Below are positions 6,580 to 8,170 of a stretch of DNA of 8,170 bases, in pieces. Position 1 is the first letter of the stretch, and each line of letters opens with the position of its first letter. Made by a program: the position numbers and the translations under genes. The stretch is from Bacilli bacterium. GTDB lineage: Bacteria; Bacillota_I; Bacilli_A; RFN20; CAG-288. The stretch is from assembly GCA_022774485.1 (NCBI GenBank), contig JALFLX010000039.1, forward strand, positions 1-8,170, read 5' to 3'. Under the pieces are notes generated by a model. It saw only the letters and a list, made by a program, of their open reading frames with translations. It was not told the origin of the DNA and did not search any database.

Positions 6580-6825
6580 CTTCAATCATTTGCGAATTTG
6601 GGACATCAGTTGCAAAAATCTTCTGTAACACAAAACAGCATCGTAGCCTCGTTTTGTTCCAGGATTGTGTTTTCTCATAAATGATATCTATTGCAATACT
6701 AGGCTATTTATGATTAGCTAGTTAATAAGGTTCACAAGAAAAACCTGGTTCTAAAATTTTGTCCTTTATTACTTGATAATAATTTCCAACATAATATTTT
6801 GTCTATGTGTCTTTACTTCCTTTTC
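6580..6825 (+). other. Non-coding stretch with several potential RNA hairpins
   Basis: No convincing gene is seen here. Several inverted repeats could fold in RNA. ACAAAAC (6630-6636) pairs with GTTTTGT (6651-6657), while the overlapping AACACAA (6627-6633) can instead pair with TTGTGTT (6665-6671), so these two are mutually exclusive. TCATAAAT (6675-6682) pairs with ATTTATGA (6706-6713), and the palindrome ATTGCAAT lies in its loop. AGGTT (6728-6732) pairs with AACCT (6742-6746). Together with the terminator that follows, this could be a long 3' untranslated region of the XRE gene or a separate small RNA. Signature elements of tmRNA, RNase P RNA, SRP RNA or 6S RNA were not recognised. Confidence 0.35.
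6586..6678 (-). pseudogene. Doubtful short ORF or gene remnant
   Basis: An ATG at 6678 (minus strand) opens a 30-codon frame ending in TGA at 6586-6588. It encodes a basic peptide that includes NPGTKRGYDAVLCYRRFLQL. This patch is richer in G+C than the sequence to its right, and the basic aromatic composition reminds me of transposase ends. I cannot name a family, and no ribosome binding site is evident. It may be a decayed fragment or chance. Confidence 0.15.
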
Positions 6826-6891
6826 AAAAGAAGACCCCTGCTCCTTTCGGTGATTGAACACATGTGTTTAGTCATTGGGTCTTCTTTTTTT
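6826..6891 (+). terminator. Compound rho-independent terminator with internal arms
   Basis: AAAAGAAGACCC (6826-6837) pairs perfectly with GGGTCTTC and the following T's (6877-6888), and seven T residues run from 6885 to 6891. Inside the stem, TGATTGAACACA (6851-6862) and TGTGTTTAGTCA (6863-6874) form a second hairpin with two G-U pairs. CCTTTCGG (6843-6850) could make a small third arm. The 39-base insert makes this larger than an ordinary terminator. It ends any transcript coming from the XRE gene. On the minus strand the T-rich tail is weak. Confidence 0.75.
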
Positions 6892-7363
6892 ATATTCTTT
6901 ATAATAGTATTTATTTAGTACTAATTATTAACTATATTGATTTTGCAAGATACGTTCGTATACGAACTAAATCGACAATATTTTATTTAGCCAAAAATAA
7001 TTAACATAATTATTATTATACGCAGTTGATAGAGTGCCCGTATTTTGTCAAAATATGATCTATTCTAAAGAAAAACAATCTGAATAACTATAAAATACTA
7101 AGCATTAAAAAAGTACTAATTTAATACTAATTTCAAATCGATCGAAATTTAGTAAAACACGTATCGTTATACTAATCAGAAACGATTTAGAAATAGTACT
7201 TAACTAGTACTAATAATTTACTAACAACAATTAGAACCAACTTTCTTTTTGTAATAGTAGCACCATGTAAAATAACAACGATGACAAATTAATGCTTCTC
7301 TGTTGATGACTACGAAAATTTATGTTTTTAGGAATTTAGTACTTTTATAGTACCAATTTACTA
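6892..7363. repeat. AT-rich non-coding region with phased 11-bp AGTACTAATTT-like repeats
   Basis: No gene is seen. Units resembling AGTACTAATTT start at 6917, 7094, 7112, 7123, 7168, 7195, 7206, 7217, 7338, 7349 and, degenerate, at 7360. Three groups are exactly 11 bp apart: 7112/7123, 7195/7206/7217 and 7338/7349/7360. The last unit runs into the mtnN stop codon. Many units contain the palindrome AGTACT. Other symmetric elements are GTTCGTATACGAAC (6954-6967), TATTTTGTCAAAATA (7041-7055) and ATCGTT/AACGAT (7163-7168 and 7181-7186). The region lies downstream of both flanking genes, so it is not needed as their promoter. Direct repeats of this length and composition resemble integrase arm-type sites or other cooperative protein-binding arrays. 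Confidence 0.6.
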
Positions 7364-8050
7364 CTATTTAATATAGAGTAGGTCTAAGAGCTGATGAGCA
7401 ATCTTTCCCGCTTTGATGCTTGCATCTTGGAGGGCGAATTCATAGTGCTCTTTGTTTTCTTCGCTTGTCGCATCATCTGAGATCGCACGGATGATGTTGC
7501 AAGGGATCTTTTCTATCAACGCGCATTGAAGCACAGCAGCGGATTCCATATCGACTGCATAAGGATTTAAGAATTTATCGAAGAATTCACTCTTGCAGTT
7601 GTCTTTGGTGATAAAGGAATCACCAGAGAGGATCAATCCGTATTTGACATGTTCGTCGTGAATATTCTCTTGACTGACAGTTAAGAGTTCCATGTCGCAC
7701 GGGAAGTATAGAGGCATTTGACACATTTGACCATATTCGTAGCCAAAGGCAGTGCAGTCGACATCGTGATAACAACCATTTGTCGCTAGAAGGATATCAA
7801 ACGCTTTTAAGTCAGTGTTGATAGAGCCAGCTACGCCGATGTTGATGATTCGATCCGGTCTCTCTTTTTGAATCATCTTTCCTAAGCGGTAAGAGATAGA
7901 AACTTTGCCAATGCCGCCGAAAAATCCGCGGACAAGGTAGTTTTCACCTTCATAAAGAACAGTTTCCCCATCTTGTTTTGCTTCTAAGCCTTGAAAGAAG
8001 CCGTCAAGCTCTTCCTGTTGAGCCGCGATGATATAAACAAGCGGTTTCAT
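7364..8050 (-). CDS. mtnN: 5'-methylthioadenosine/S-adenosylhomocysteine nucleosidase
   Basis: MtnN (Pfs) hydrolyses the glycosidic bond of methylthioadenosine and S-adenosylhomocysteine, releasing adenine. It serves methionine salvage, the activated methyl cycle and, where LuxS exists, AI-2 formation. The product has 228 residues, typical for the family. Glu14 in IIAAQQEEL matches the first catalytic Glu (E12 in E. coli). GGIGKVSISYRL and INIGVAGSINTDLKAFDILL are family blocks, as is YHDVDCTAFGYEYGQ. VDMESAAV supplies Glu169 (E174 in E. coli), and IIRAISDDAT supplies the proton-donating Asp192 (D197). The ATG overlaps the stop of the upstream partial gene as TGATG and has only a distant AGAGAGG (8064-8070), which suggests translational coupling. 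Other nucleoside phosphorylase-fold enzymes are much less likely given the YHDxDxTAFGYEYGQ block. No clear terminator follows the stop. Confidence 0.96.
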   Translation of the reverse strand: MKPLVYIIAAQQEELDGFFQGLEAKQDGETVLYEGENYLVRGFFGGIGKVSISYRLGKMIQKERPDRIINIGVAGSINTDLKAFDILLATNGCYHDVDCTAFGYEYGQMCQMPLYFPCDMELLTVSQENIHDEHVKYGLILSGDSFITKDNCKSEFFDKFLNPYAVDMESAAVLQCALIEKIPCNIIRAISDDATSEENKEHYEFALQDASIKAGKIAHQLLDLLYIK

Positions 8051-8170
8051 CAGTAAAGAGCAGCCTCTCTTTTCTTTCTGCGGAAGATAGGTTCTTCTTT
8101 CTGAACGACAATCTTATGAGGGACGTCTTTGTAGAGCTCATCGAATTTGACGATAGCTCTCTGCTCTTTG
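8050..8170 (-). CDS. C-terminal fragment of an unidentified protein upstream of mtnN
   Basis: A minus-strand frame enters at the window edge and ends in TGA at 8050-8052, sharing one base with the mtnN ATG. The 39 visible residues begin KEQRAIVKFDELYKD and end in a strongly basic tail (FRRKKREAALY). There is no membrane segment in the visible part. I do not recognise the family. In some Firmicutes mtnN follows a nudix hydrolase and a small envelope protein, but the visible tail does not show the membrane anchor expected of the latter. Its reality is supported by the TGATG coupling and by an open frame throughout. Confidence 0.6.
   Translation of the reverse strand, partial: KEQRAIVKFDELYKDVPHKIVVQKEEPIFRRKKREAALY

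Noticed and set aside
6580..6891. tmRNA, RNase P RNA, SRP RNA, 6S RNA or a known riboswitch
   Set aside because: None of the conserved sequence blocks of these RNAs was recognised, and no gene follows on the plus strand for a riboswitch to control.
6954..6967. LexA (DinR) box
   Set aside because: The box is CGAAC-N4-GTTCG. This palindrome has the halves in the opposite order, GTTCG-N4-CGAAC, and is not near a damage-response gene start.
7335..7356. mtnN terminator hairpin
   Set aside because: A short stem can form between the AGTAC units, but no T-run follows on the minus strand, so I treat it as part of the repeat array.
6892..7363. CRISPR array
   Set aside because: The repeated units are 11 bp, degenerate and partly contiguous, with no regular spacers and no cas genes.
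6892..7363. Chromosomal origin of replication
   Set aside because: I see no DnaA boxes of the TTATCCACA type, and neither dnaA, dnaN nor rpmH is nearby, although the AT-richness and repeats are superficially similar.

Overview
The window looks like chromosomal DNA of a low-G+C Gram-positive bacterium (Bacillota). I favour the Erysipelotrichia or a relative, but this rests on gene order and sequence style and I could not test it. Ribosome binding sites are strong AGGAGG types. TGA is used as a stop (recN, dinB, deoB, the XRE gene) while tryptophan is TGG, so this is the standard bacterial code and not the Mycoplasma code. Genes are tightly packed except for one long AT-rich gap.

Layout. (1) Bases 2-4272, + strand: a compressed operon made of the 3' part of a divergent dxs (isoprenoid precursor synthesis), recN (double-strand break repair), dinB (translesion polymerase) and xerD (tyrosine recombinase, probably for chromosome dimer resolution). 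The junctions are a 1-base gap and two ATGA overlaps, so the genes are probably co-transcribed and translationally coupled. (2) Bases 4269-4799, - strand: a TetR-family regulator whose stop codon overlaps that of xerD. (3) Bases 4800-4964: a divergent control region with a 29-bp near-perfect palindrome (probable TetR operator), a 17-bp perfect palindrome, a third dyad and an extended -10 promoter for deoB. (4) Bases 4965-6201: deoB (phosphopentomutase), with all expected metal and catalytic residues, ending at a textbook terminator with a TTCG loop. (5) Bases 6202-6579: a small phage-like XRE repressor with its own promoter region. (6) Bases 6580-7363: about 780 bases with no convincing gene, lying between convergent transcription units. 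Its left part could be a structured RNA ending in a compound terminator at 6826-6891. Its right part is an AT-rich field of 11-bp repeats. (7) Bases 7364-8170, - strand: mtnN (methylthioadenosine/S-adenosylhomocysteine nucleosidase), coupled by TGATG to the end of an unidentified upstream gene.

The housekeeping genes are ordinary in function. The accessory signal lies between the deoB terminator and the mtnN stop codon. A phage-type regulator sits beside a non-coding region in which AGTACTAATTT-like units recur, in three places as exact 11-bp-spaced doublets or triplets. This resembles the arm-type direct repeats bound by integrases of Tn916-like elements and phages, so the segment may be the residue or attachment region of a mobile element. 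That reading is an inference. The repeats and their spacing are seen directly.
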